NCBI GenBank assembly: GCA_964242595.1
Contig: CAXTBC010000009.1
Coordinates: forward strand, 1 to 64,000
Source of the DNA: BOG-908 sp964242595
Lineage (GTDB): Bacteria; Pseudomonadota; Alphaproteobacteria; Acetobacterales; Acetobacteraceae
Direction of reading: 5' to 3'
Length of the DNA stretch: 64,000 nucleotides
This document shows, one piece after another, positions 27,101 to 34,859 of this stretch. The translations under genes and the position numbers were made by a program. The notes below the pieces were generated by a model. It worked only from the letters and a program-made list of their open reading frames with translations, was not told the origin of the DNA and made no database searches. How positions within the stretch are numbered: the stretch's first letter is position 1; each line of letters opens with the position of its first letter.

Positions 27101-27419
27101 GCGCGCGCATGCGCAGGCCCATCACGGCGCGTGACGGGCTGGCACGGTCGTAGGCCAGGCAGTCCCATCCCGGCAGCAGCACCGGCGAGAGCTCCGGCAC
27201 CAGCGCGGCCGCCGCAGCCGCCAGTCGTGCCGCCTGTGCCTCGCTATGCGCGACCAGCAGCACGGCCCGGCCGTCCGCCAGCGCCGGCAGGCCGGTCAGG
27301 CCCGCCTCTTCGCTTGGCTGCGCTTCGTCGTGGTTCTTCTGTATCGACAACGGCGGGCTCCCTTGGCCCGTTTCGTCGGCGCCAGCGCGCTTCAACGGCG
27401 GCTGCGGGAGATCGTTCAA
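24195..27419 (-). CDS. mfd: Mfd-type transcription-repair coupling factor / paralogue
   Basis: About 1074 residues in Mfd domain order: UvrB-like N-terminal region (LLPGWDCLAYDRASPSRAVM), CarD-like RNA polymerase-interaction domain (DAVIHLDFGMARLDGIETV), superfamily 2 helicase core (GDVGFGKTEAALR, LAPTTVLVRQHLATF, IIDEEQRFG, LTATPIPRTL, STDIIEAGLDIPRANT, QLRGRVGRG) and C-terminal TRCF domain (YMPDAAARIALHVRLA, ELEDRFGPLPEP). Mfd displaces stalled RNA polymerase and recruits UvrA. It is slightly shorter than usual, and divergence in the N-terminal region allows for a paralogue rather than the main Mfd. The start is uncertain: the frame runs open to 27611, but those codons lie in repeat A7; TTG at 27419 and TTG at 27350 (with AAGGGAG before it) are candidates. 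Confidence 0.85.
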   Translation of the reverse strand: MNDLPQPPLKRAGADETGQGSPPLSIQKNHDEAQPSEEAGLTGLPALADGRAVLLVAHSEAQAARLAAAAAALVPELSPVLLPGWDCLAYDRASPSRAVMGLRMRALHAIATGATRLVVASPEAAVQRLPLPERHASVDVQAGQPVSATALCASLARLGYVLGEEAEQPGDMSHQGLVVDVVPADGTTALRLRLDGAGADCTIAEVDRFDPATQRSAGVVDSHAIGPASELVFAASDEAPERTPGLEHALADLAGPLASLFELMIGARVLLDPQAGERAEDHLDQLAEARATRLALCRATGGTLPSDGLYLDTAAWQRAVKDAATLEWPAAEALPELRGSRNTTAAAQAFVKAQTGAGRRVGLSGPRLARAVGHGGRACKGWAALNALPPGTLGLLPQGATRGFASDEAVLLAEADVLPQRHGRASQEGLFDVALRPGDAVIHLDFGMARLDGIETVTTAHPADHLVLGFACGARKLVDCAEADRVWRYGSGTDGVTLDRADGGTWARRRDAVLASLEATAQTLTAQAEERTRVAAPALRPPKRQMDRFAAGFAFTPTPDQDSAFVDIAADLAQPHPTQRLLCGDVGFGKTEAALRAAAAAALAGHQVAILAPTTVLVRQHLATFRRRFAALDIEVEAVSRLTRPADLRAIYARLADGTLRVVIGTQALASEKITLPKLALVIIDEEQRFGTQAKTALVRLQQGVHTLTLTATPIPRTLQGALAGLQAISVLTTPPARRQPVRTTVIPEDEAVVRTALLREHARGGQSFCVCPRIEDLDRLAATLERLAPDLSVVVLHGKMKPDALDSVLVGFSEGNGDVLLSTDIIEAGLDIPRANTILVWRAEQFGLAQLHQLRGRVGRGRARGMAWLFTDPAAPPGAAAARRLAALAAHDGLGAGFAVAAADLDQRGAGDLLGDDQAGHAKLLGTELARHKLAQAMARLRGEAAEDWQPALVLNVPAFIPPDYMPDAAARIALHVRLAHAPGVAELTEELEDRFGPLPEPLANLLALSALRAECRVLGVARLESGPAGVAATMRDDPAEVDGLERKGTRLVWHGAGSMEAARDVLERIGRV

Positions 27420-27502
27420 CGTGGAGGGAGGGCCTTCTTTGCGCGTGCGTTGCGGCTGACGGCCGTAGTACCAAACAACCCGCGTTGAGGCTGAGTCATC
27501 GA

Positions 27503-27653
27503 AAGCAAGCAGTCCTTTTTTGAAAAAAGGACCAAAAACTTTTGCTTCCCGCATCTGAAACAGCCGGGTGCTGCAGGATAGGTAGAGGGCGCTGATACAG
27601 CGCAGGAACAAAGTTTTTGCTTCTTTTTTTCAAAAAAGAAGGCTTGCTTCCTT
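27503..27653. repeat. Family A repeat, both arms (copy A7)
   Basis: Both arms, with core variant TCCTTTTTTGAAAAAAGGAC on the left. It occupies the gap between the divergent Mfd-like and DUF1810 genes, so it must contain or abut their promoters. Confidence 0.83.
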
Positions 27654-27687
27654 AGCAGCGCTCAATCTCAACGCGGGCTGGTATAAG

Positions 27688-28119
27688 ATGACGGGCGGCG
27701 ATCCTTACGACCTTGAGCGCTTCCTGCTGGCGCAGGCACAGCATTGGGACAAGGCGTTGGCCGAGCTGCGCGATGGGCGCAAGCGGACGCACTGGATGTG
27801 GTTCATATTCCCGCAGCTCGCCGGGTTGGGCCATAGCGCGATGGCCCGCCACTACGGCATAGGCTCACGCGCGGAGGCGGCAGCCTACCTGGCGCACCCG
27901 GTGCTGGGTGCGCGGCTGGTGGAAGGCACGGAGCGAGCCAACGCGGTGCAAGGCCGCACCGCGCGGGATGTCTTTGGCGCGCCGGACGACCTGAAATTCC
28001 GCTCCTGCATGACCCTGTTCGCGCGCGTGGGCGACGAGCCTGCGTTCGGCGAGGCACTGCGTTTGTTCTATGGCGGCCTGGAGGACGCAGCGACGCGGCG
28101 GCTGCTGGAGACGCGGTAA
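27688..28119 (+). CDS. DUF1810 family protein
   Basis: 143 residues covering the whole DUF1810 domain. Conserved blocks are YDLERFLLAQ near the start, RKRTHWMWFIFPQLAGLG (the family hallmark), ARHYGI and DDLKFRSCMTLFARV. No biochemical function is established for this cytosolic family. ATG at 27688 leads straight into the domain. It is convergent with ispG, with one repeat arm between. Confidence 0.9.
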   Translation: MTGGDPYDLERFLLAQAQHWDKALAELRDGRKRTHWMWFIFPQLAGLGHSAMARHYGIGSRAEAAAYLAHPVLGARLVEGTERANAVQGRTARDVFGAPDDLKFRSCMTLFARVGDEPAFGEALRLFYGGLEDAATRRLLETR

Positions 28120-28154
28120 AGCCACAATGAGCCAAGCGGCAGGATGAAACCGCG

Positions 28155-28206
28155 ACAGCGGAGCAGAAGGTTTTTGCTTCTTTTTCTCGAAAAAGAAGGT
28201 CTTCCT
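28155..28206. repeat. Family A repeat, right arm only (copy A8)
   Basis: Single arm TTGCTTCTTTTTCTCGAAAA preceded by the CGCGACAGCGGAG centre sequence. It lies between the convergent DUF1810 and ispG stops. Confidence 0.72.
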
Positions 28207-29348
28207 TACTCCGCCATTTCCGCCAGCATCTGCATGGCCGGCGCCACAGCCGCCTCCGCCTTGATGGCCTCCACGCGCCGTTCCACCTGCTCGACGATGT
28301 GGTCGATCATGCTGCCGCCCTCCACCGTGTGGTCCTGGCGGCCGGCCGCGTACACCATGTGCCGCCCGTTGCCGCCGCCCGTGACGCCCAAATCGGTCAT
28401 CAGCGCTTCGCCGGGCCCGTTCACCACGCAGCCGATGATGGACAGGGTTACCGGCGTCTCGATGTGCGCCAGCCGTTCCTCCAGCGTGGCCACCGTGCGG
28501 ATCACGTCGAAGCCCTGGCGCGCGCAAGACGGGCAGGAGATGATCTTGACGCCACGGTGGCGGATGCCGAGCGACTTGAGGATGTCCCAGCCGACATGGA
28601 CCTCCTCGGCAGGCTCGGCGGAAAGGCTCACGCGCAGCGTGTCGCCGATGCCGGCCCAGAGCAGGTTGCCCAGGCCGATGGCGGACTTCACGGTGCCGGC
28701 GCGTTTGCCGCCGGCCTCGGTGATGCCGATGTGGAGCGGGTGGTCGCACACTTCGGCTAGTTGCGTGTAGGCGGCGACGGCCAGGAACACGTCGGACGCC
28801 TTTACGCTGATCTTGAACTCGTGAAAGTCGTTGTCCTGCAGGATTTTGGCGTGTTCCAGGGCGGATTCCACCAGCGCGTCCGGGTTCGGCTCGCCGTATT
28901 TCTCCAGCAAATGCCGCTCCAGCGATCCGGCGTTCACGCCGATGCGCATGGAGCAGTTGTGGTCACGCGCGGCCTTGATCACGTCGCGCACGCGTTCCGC
29001 GCTGCCGATGTTGCCCGGGTTGATCCTCAGGCAGGCGGCCCCTGCCTGCGCCGCCTCGATAGCGCGTTTGTAGTGGAAGTGGATGTCGGCCACGATCGGC
29101 ACGTTCACCTCGCGCACGATCTCGGCCAGTGCCGCTGTGCTTTCCACGTCCGGGCAGGAGACGCGCACGATGTCCACGCCGGCGATCTCGGATAGGCGGA
29201 TCTGCGCGATGGTGGCGGCAGCGTCCGAGGTGAGCGTGTTGGTCATCGTCTGCACGGTGACGGGCGCGTCCCCGCCCACAGGCACCCGGCCCACGTGGAT
29301 CTGCCTGGACTTGCGGCGTTCGATCTTCTGGTAGGGACGGTAGTTCAT
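28206..29348 (-). CDS. ispG: (E)-4-hydroxy-3-methylbut-2-enyl-diphosphate synthase IspG
   Basis: 380 residues. IspG (GcpE) converts methylerythritol cyclodiphosphate to HMBPP in the MEP isoprenoid pathway using a [4Fe-4S] cluster. The N-terminal TIM barrel includes VQTMTNTLTSDAAATIAQI, VADIHFHYK and RINPGNIG; the C-terminal cluster domain supplies Cys272 and Cys275 (SCPSCARQ) and Cys307 (GCVVNGPGE). The Glu of NGPGE is also retained. The length fits the bacterial two-domain form. ATG at 29348 gives the expected N-terminus with the RRKSRQIHVG start block. The gene stands alone, with no other MEP gene in view. Confidence 0.96.
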   Translation of the reverse strand: MNYRPYQKIERRKSRQIHVGRVPVGGDAPVTVQTMTNTLTSDAAATIAQIRLSEIAGVDIVRVSCPDVESTAALAEIVREVNVPIVADIHFHYKRAIEAAQAGAACLRINPGNIGSAERVRDVIKAARDHNCSMRIGVNAGSLERHLLEKYGEPNPDALVESALEHAKILQDNDFHEFKISVKASDVFLAVAAYTQLAEVCDHPLHIGITEAGGKRAGTVKSAIGLGNLLWAGIGDTLRVSLSAEPAEEVHVGWDILKSLGIRHRGVKIISCPSCARQGFDVIRTVATLEERLAHIETPVTLSIIGCVVNGPGEALMTDLGVTGGGNGRHMVYAAGRQDHTVEGGSMIDHIVEQVERRVEAIKAEAAVAPAMQMLAEMAE

Positions 29349-29636
29349 CGGCTCATGGTTCCCCGGCGTGGCACGGCAGGCTTGGCGGAGATATAGGGTT
29401 GGGGGCGTGGCGGGTCAAAGAGGTGGCACCGGCAGGGCTGGCCTGAAGCTGCGCGTGGTCGAGATCTGTCAGAGCGTCGGTGGCGTGCACGCCGTCAGGC
29501 AGACCCGGGCCGCTTGCTGCGGGTGGACGCAGTACTCGTGCCGCGTCCGAACTGGCGTGGCACCAGCCGGTCTGGGATCGCAACGATTGGTTAATCTTTG
29601 CCTGCCACCCTGGGGCGTACCTTCCGGATCGCACCC

Positions 29637-30395
29637 ATGGCATCCTGCACGCACGCCAACATCGTCATCTGCACGCCGTGCTACGGCGGCCTGGTCACCC
29701 AGGGTTACATGCTGTCGGTCACCAACCTGATGATGCAGGGCATCCAGTCCGGCTTCGGCGTGACGGTGGACCTGCTGGGCTACGATTCGCTAGTCACCCG
29801 CAGCCGCAACACGCTGGTGGCACGCTTCATGGACCGCGAGTTGGCCACCCACCTACTGTTTGTGGACGCGGACATCACCTTCCTTCCCAGCCAGGTGATG
29901 CGCATGGTGGCCTTCGAGAAGGACGTGGTGGCCGGCATGTACCCGCTCAAGACGCGGGACTGGTCGCCCGAGGCGATCACCCGCGTGCGCCAGGGCGAGG
30001 GGCTTGAGACGGCCGCGCTGCGCTACGTCGGCCTGCCCTGTGCCGAGGAGGCGCGGCAAGAGAAGGACGGTTTCGTGACTGCCGACTACGCCGGCACCGG
30101 CTTCATGCTGATCCGACGCGCGGCACTGGCGCGCATGATGGGCGCGCATCCCGAGCTGCGCTTTGCCGCCGCGCATGACAGGGCCACGCAGTTCGACAGC
30201 CCGCACCAGTTCGCGTTGTTCGACTGCATGATCGAGCCGGAGACGCGGCACTACCTGAGCGAGGACTATACGTTCTGCCGCCGCTGGCGCGCGCTGGGCG
30301 GGGATATCTGGCTCGATACGCAGGGCGCGCTGATCCACACCGGCGGGCATGATTTCGTGGGCAACCCGGCGTCGCGCTATCCCATCGCGGCGTAG
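29637..30395 (+). CDS. Putative small glycosyltransferase with DxD motif
   Basis: 252 residues, GT-A-like. ANIVICTPCYGGLVTQGYML opens a nucleotide-binding fold; RSRNTLVARF and HLLFVDADITFLPSQV give the DxD-like metal site; VAGMYPLK and YAGTGFMLIRRAAL follow, and a YLSEDYTFCRRW block resembles the acidic catalytic region of several GT2/GT62-like enzymes. It is related to a group annotated as hypothetical glycosyltransferases in alphaproteobacteria and phages. Substrate unknown. The ATG at 29637 was preferred to an upstream in-frame start at 29598, because the conserved fold begins six residues after it. Confidence 0.68.
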   Translation: MASCTHANIVICTPCYGGLVTQGYMLSVTNLMMQGIQSGFGVTVDLLGYDSLVTRSRNTLVARFMDRELATHLLFVDADITFLPSQVMRMVAFEKDVVAGMYPLKTRDWSPEAITRVRQGEGLETAALRYVGLPCAEEARQEKDGFVTADYAGTGFMLIRRAALARMMGAHPELRFAAAHDRATQFDSPHQFALFDCMIEPETRHYLSEDYTFCRRWRALGGDIWLDTQGALIHTGGHDFVGNPASRYPIAA

Positions 30396-30454
30396 GATCA
30401 GGGTAGCAAAGCTCTTGTCTCCACCCGGTGACATGGGTAGATGAAGGTAGCGAA

Positions 30455-30493
30455 GTGAAAGTCTATTTCCTCCAAATTCAAGGAGGCTTTCAC
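30455..30493. repeat. Imperfect inverted repeat upstream of thioesterase gene
   Basis: GTGAAAG and CCTCC on the left are mirrored by GGAGG and CTTTCAC on the right, with a bulge on the left arm. It ends 28 nt before the thioesterase start and could be a leader hairpin or a remnant of an insertion sequence end. Confidence 0.4.
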
Positions 30494-30520
30494 GTCCTAC
30501 CGTTCGGAGCCCCCCCCCAC

Positions 30521-30979
30521 ATGAGCATGGTCGAACACTTGGCCCCTGGCCTGTCGGGCCTGGAACAGATGCGGGCGTTGATGACGGCCGGCAAGCGCCC
30601 TGGCATCGGCAACGCGCTGCAATTCACCCTGGTGGAGGCCGACCAGGGCCACGTGGTGTTCGAGGGCATGCCCGGCGAGCACGCCTACAACCCGATCGGC
30701 ACGGTGCATGGCGGCTACGCTGCCACGCTGCTGGATTCGGCCTGCGGCTGCGCGGTGCACACCAGCCTGGCTGCCGGCCAGGGCTACACCACGCTGGAGC
30801 TGAAGGTGGCCTACCACAAGGCGATCACCATCAAGACGGGTGTGGTGCGTGCGATAGGCAGCGTCATCTCGCTCGGCCGGCGCGCCGCGTTCGCCGAGGC
30901 GCGGCTGGTGGACGCATCGGGCAAGCTGCTGGCATCGGCGACGTCGACTTTGCTGGTGATAACGCCTTTGTCTGGCTGA
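30521..30979 (+). CDS. PaaI-type hotdog-fold thioesterase
   Basis: 152 residues with the hotdog thioesterase pattern: NPIGTVHGGYAATLLDSACG holds the active-site HGG and the Asp on the central helix, followed by TTLELKVAYHKAI. Members hydrolyse acyl- or aryl-CoA thioesters in the cytosol. The start at 30521 (MSMVEHLAPG) is chosen over an in-frame start at 30428 because the intervening residues come from a hairpin sequence and are unlike the family. No catabolic operon is adjacent, so the substrate is unassigned. Confidence 0.85.
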   Translation: MSMVEHLAPGLSGLEQMRALMTAGKRPGIGNALQFTLVEADQGHVVFEGMPGEHAYNPIGTVHGGYAATLLDSACGCAVHTSLAAGQGYTTLELKVAYHKAITIKTGVVRAIGSVISLGRRAAFAEARLVDASGKLLASATSTLLVITPLSG

Positions 30980-31280
30980 AATGCCTTCCCGACGGCATCT
31001 GACGTTTTCCTGCGTTTCGGCGCTCATGGCCAACAGGATCGGGCCTAGTCTCGCGAACGTCGTGGTGTCTAGACCCTGATCCCGTCCTAAAGCGACATGC
31101 GGCCGTATAGCGTCCTGCTTTCGAAGCCTTACCGCTAGCGGAAGCTACCGGCTCGTTTTGAGCAGTCTCAAGTGACACGGACATTGAGCCAAGCAGTCTG
31201 TAAACACCGACAACGTCGTTTGAAGACGTGACACTACCAATTTCTATAAACGCCGGGTCAAGCAGGTTTGCCGTCTAACC

Positions 31281-31306
31281 TTCGGGTTGGCGGTAGCCAA
31301 CCCGAA
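31281..31306 (-). terminator. Strong hairpin downstream of the PQQ fusion gene
   Basis: Perfect 11-bp stem (TTCGGGTTGGC / GCCAACCCGAA) with a 4-nt loop, 34 nt beyond the stop of the minus-strand PQQ gene. No U-run follows, so intrinsic termination is likely but not certain. The rest of the 360 bp gap (30980-31339) shows nothing. Confidence 0.5.
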
Positions 31307-31339
31307 ACACCTCGACACCACGCCAGAACACCGAGCCAT

Positions 31340-33820
31340 TCAGTTTTGCGAAGGCGGAGGTGAAACAGGGCAAGGCGAGCCCTCATCGATCCACTCCTGG
31401 AACACACTCACAAACTCTGTGTGGTTGAGGGGTGGCGTGGTCCTACGCCAGCCAGTGGGCGTCACGCCAGGATCGAAACCCCACAAGACCAGAGGCTCCG
31501 ACTTGACGTGCTGAAGCAGGGCTGCAGCATTCCGGTTTCCATTCCTCGCCGGGTCGGTGAGCTGCATGCAAAGCTTGTCTCCGGTCAAGGGAACCCCGGG
31601 AGAGCTCTCCCACGCCATGCTGACAGGTGCCAGTCGCCAGTCGAGCGTTCCGTCAGCGTTCTGGGCTCCGGGAATGCCCGTGCGATGGTCATTTGCGAGA
31701 CCATGGCAGGAAGCACAACGGGCGAACGCAGCGCCAGTACCTGAAAGCTGCCCAGTGCTGTCAACGTCCGGCCCGCGAATGATGTTGAAGTAGTGGGGAT
31801 GACGATCGTCGCCCTGCCGCGGGTAGTCAAAGGCGTTCGCCGGATAGCCTGGAATGAAGGCTGTTCCCGAAGCCGGTCCAGGGTGGCAGTTGATGCATCT
31901 CGGCGACGTCAGCACCGAGTAGACCGCTCGCCAGGCCGGTGTGCCGCCTGAGGATGGAAGTCCAGGTAAAGCGCAGCGTTGGCCACCTGCTTGACCGCAT
32001 TTGAAGACGTTGAGCCTCAGGAACTGTGCAATCTGCTCGATGTCGGAGTCTTCCAAGACACCAGGAGACAACACCGGCATGGGGGCAGGAACGCTATGTA
32101 GAAAGTCTTTCAGTACGAGCGGATCGGCTAGCTGCGCCTGCCGAATGAGTGGCGGCGCGCTGGCGCCTATGCCCGTTGGGCCATGGCACTGACCGCAGCC
32201 CTGGATGTAAGTCGCGGTAGAGATTGGGATGCCAGGACCGAACTTGGGACTGAGGCGAGCGAACCGGGTTACGTGCGGCACTGGATCGGCATGCAGCCCG
32301 AAGATGCTTATCCGCAGAGAGCCGGCAACTGAGTGCGGATTCTCCCCAGAGCCTCCTACCGCGGCGGCAACATATTGCTGCCCATCGACTGCGTAGGAGA
32401 TGAGTCCGTTATTGAGCGCGCCTCCAACATTCAGACGCTTCAGTTCCGCTCCTGTGCTGGTTCGCAACGCGAGCAGGTAACCGTCGCTCTCACCGGCAAA
32501 CAATAACCCCGATTTCGTGGTGACCATGCCTGCCTGCACCTGGCTGGCCGAGGGCTTGGTCCATGCCATCTTGCCAGTTCCGCCATCGATGGCGGTAATC
32601 CAGCCCAGGTGGCCTAGCTTCTTGGCGACTGCACTTCCGTCCTTGATCGCGATCTCACCGCCGTAAGCTGGGTTGCTGCTATACCAGGTACAAATGTCGG
32701 TCATCCCGGCAAAAAGAAAGCCGGTTTTCGGATCGAAGGCTGTGCCGTTGTAGAGTGCGCCTCCTTGCAGGCCAGGGCAGGTGTACTGGAAGTCGTCGTT
32801 CGGAACCGGATCGGGAGCGACCGTGGTGCCGGGCGTCGCAAAGACAAGTTTATGCGAGCTCCTGGAGACGCCATAGATCAAACCGCTCTTTCCCGGGGCC
32901 GCAATCATCTGCGTCCCCTCCTTTGTGCTGTAGAGGGTTGGGGCAGCGGCAAGGTCCCAGTCGTGTTGGTCGTAAGGCGTCGCTTGGTAGAACCAGTTCA
33001 GCGCGGCCTGCCAACCGGACGTGCGGACAGAAATGAATGAGTTGGTAAACGCAGTCTTTTCGGCGTCGTCCGGATCGAGAGCGCGGCTAAAATCTGGAAA
33101 AGGATTCGTAATGGACGCAAACAGCTCTTTGGTTGCGGGATCGAACGAGTACGTGGTCCAAAACCCACCACCGGCGGGCTGACCGAACGTCGTGTTGAAG
33201 CTCCAGATTTGCGATCCGTTAACCTCGTCGAACGCCATGAGGCGTCCAGCAATGCCATCGTCGCTGATGCCAATGCCGATGAACACCTTGCCTTCAGCCG
33301 CGATCGGAGCCGAGGAGAAAGCTTCAGCCTTGGTTGGATCGGCTGCCTGCACGTCCCACAGCACTTGGCCGGTGGTAGCGTCCATTGCGATGACACGACC
33401 ATCAGCAGTGCCTCGGAAGATACGCCCATTGAGATATGCCGCACCCCGCTGTCCTATAGCGGCAGTGACCTGCTTGAAGTCGACTATCTGGCGCCAAAGC
33501 GTGCTGCAACTTGTGGCGTCCAAGGCGTAAGTCCCACGCAATGTGGTGACGTAGAGAGTCTGTCCGACCTTCAGTATGCCGCTCGTAAAGTATACCGGCT
33601 CATTGAGTTCAGCTTCACATACCTTGCCAAGATCTCCGACGTTATACGCATTGATCAAATCCAGGTCGACATATCGCTGGCTGGAGTAGCTCTTATTGAT
33701 GGTGATCCAATCGTCGGGTTTGGCACTGTGGTCGGTTTGGGCATTGCCACGTAAAATCGGTATCGCAACAAGGAGAACAGTCAGAAAACCGATCACGGTG
33801 AAGTTTTTCAGAGTTTTCAC
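31340..33820 (-). CDS. PQQ-dehydrogenase-like / cytochrome c / di-haem fusion protein
   Basis: 826 residues with a Sec signal peptide (cleavage near GNAQ). Residues about 40-500 form a PQQ-type eight-bladed propeller with tryptophan-docking-like repeats (GQVLWDVQ, GKMAWTKP) and the catalytic-region pattern YDQHDWDLAAAPTL. The vicinal Cys-Cys of quinoprotein alcohol dehydrogenases is missing (the matching stretch is AAIGQRGAAYLNGRIFRGT). A cytochrome c domain follows with CGQCH (542-546). The last 200 residues carry two further haem sites, CINCH (642-646) and CASCH (702-706), in a domain resembling proteins annotated as isoquinoline 1-oxidoreductase subunits (DDRHPH, LAPVSMAWE, LVLWGFDPG, PLNHTEF). 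It is probably a periplasmic dehydrogenase passing electrons through three haems; the substrate is unknown. GC content is lower than in flanking genes, suggesting transfer. Confidence 0.83.
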   Translation of the reverse strand: MKTLKNFTVIGFLTVLLVAIPILRGNAQTDHSAKPDDWITINKSYSSQRYVDLDLINAYNVGDLGKVCEAELNEPVYFTSGILKVGQTLYVTTLRGTYALDATSCSTLWRQIVDFKQVTAAIGQRGAAYLNGRIFRGTADGRVIAMDATTGQVLWDVQAADPTKAEAFSSAPIAAEGKVFIGIGISDDGIAGRLMAFDEVNGSQIWSFNTTFGQPAGGGFWTTYSFDPATKELFASITNPFPDFSRALDPDDAEKTAFTNSFISVRTSGWQAALNWFYQATPYDQHDWDLAAAPTLYSTKEGTQMIAAPGKSGLIYGVSRSSHKLVFATPGTTVAPDPVPNDDFQYTCPGLQGGALYNGTAFDPKTGFLFAGMTDICTWYSSNPAYGGEIAIKDGSAVAKKLGHLGWITAIDGGTGKMAWTKPSASQVQAGMVTTKSGLLFAGESDGYLLALRTSTGAELKRLNVGGALNNGLISYAVDGQQYVAAAVGGSGENPHSVAGSLRISIFGLHADPVPHVTRFARLSPKFGPGIPISTATYIQGCGQCHGPTGIGASAPPLIRQAQLADPLVLKDFLHSVPAPMPVLSPGVLEDSDIEQIAQFLRLNVFKCGQAGGQRCALPGLPSSGGTPAWRAVYSVLTSPRCINCHPGPASGTAFIPGYPANAFDYPRQGDDRHPHYFNIIRGPDVDSTGQLSGTGAAFARCASCHGLANDHRTGIPGAQNADGTLDWRLAPVSMAWESSPGVPLTGDKLCMQLTDPARNGNRNAAALLQHVKSEPLVLWGFDPGVTPTGWRRTTPPLNHTEFVSVFQEWIDEGSPCPVSPPPSQN

Positions 33821-34389
33821 AGATTGATCCCTCGCTGTTTCGCGTCCAACACAATGCTGAGTTTAATCTTGTCAACCTCAAAACAGTTTAGCACCTGCTC
33901 GGGTCATAGATGCTCATACGCATAGCGGTGCCGCTCACATTGTCGGTTCCGGCTTTGAGAAAAAGAGTATGCGCACGAGTTGCCCTTAGATGTAAAGCGT
34001 AAACTCGTATGATTGCTCAGTTCCTTGGGTCGAGCTGTCTTAAGGCGCCTCGATGGTGTTAAGACTGCATAACCGTGAGGGGCACGTGTCGCATGCCGAA
34101 ACGCCTCGAGTATTCGCCGGCTTAGGCCGTATGGACGAAAAGTGATAGTGGAACGCAAGGAGTTCCGAGTCAGGCTTTTGTCGGATTGATGGTGACCAAT
34201 ATTGCGAAACGGAGCCATGCTGACGCGATGAGGGAAGACGATGGACCGTCGCGCTACACGCATTGGATACGGCGCAGTCGCATGGTAGAGTTTAAACGCT
34301 GGCCTGCCTGAGGCGCTTGGCCACTGCGGATTGCTGGCCTCCTTGAAGGTGTGCCACTAGGCCTAGGACCTGTTGGAATTCTTCTGAGG
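33821..34389. other. Gene-poor, lower-GC stretch upstream of the PQQ fusion gene
   Basis: About 570 bp with no convincing coding frame on either strand; small frames present are Arg/Ser/His-rich and unlike any family. It probably includes the promoter of the PQQ fusion gene near 33830-33900 and decayed DNA running into the transposase relic. Confidence 0.4.
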
Positions 34390-34702
34390 AGGTATGATCT
34401 CTCCCTTCTCTCCGAGCGTCCCTTCGCTCGAACGAGACGTAGTTCCCGCTACCACACGGCATCCCCCCGGGTAGACGACTGTCGTGGGTTGAGCGGCATC
34501 ATCTTTGTCGTCTGCAATAGTCTGCGCTTGCGGGACGCGTCGCCGGCGTCTGGACCGCACAAGACGCTCAACAACCCGGTTCATCCGATGGAACCGTCCG
34601 GGCGTGTTCGAACGTACCGTCGAGGCGCTGGCCCGGCACGGTGGCCGAGCCTTCCTCCATACCGCTTCTACTATTCTGCTGCTTCGGAGGCTTGCACGTT
34701 GA
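34390..34702 (+). pseudogene. Decayed IS5-family transposase N-terminal fragment
   Basis: Pieces of the DUF4096-type N-terminal domain are readable in two frames: SPRVDDCRGLSGIIFVVCNS, then LRLRDASPASGPHKTLNN, and after a frame change FIRWNRPGVFERTVEALARH. These align by eye with the usual RVDDRRVLSGIIFVIRNGL / WRDAP..YGPHKT / NRFIRWSR.GVF order of IS5-family transposases. The catalytic DDE region is absent and no clear terminal repeats remain. The relic lies beside other decayed genes. Confidence 0.62.
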
Positions 34703-34812
34703 GGAAACGATTGAGACAGGTTCTGGGCGAGGTCCAGGCTTAGAGCCCTGCTTCCTAACAGATTACCCTTTCAGGCAATGGGCATAAATCCAGTTCGCGT
34801 GTGAAAGGTGCA

Positions 34813-34859
34813 GGAGAAAAGCTTTTTATTGTTCTCCATAAAGAACCGCTTGCTTTACC
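34813..34859. repeat. Family A repeat, degraded right arm (copy A9)
   Basis: AAAGCTTTTTATTGTTCTCC followed by AAAGAACCGCTTGCTT retains the arm outline with several substitutions. It overlaps the 3' end of the DUF1223 pseudogene. Confidence 0.5.
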
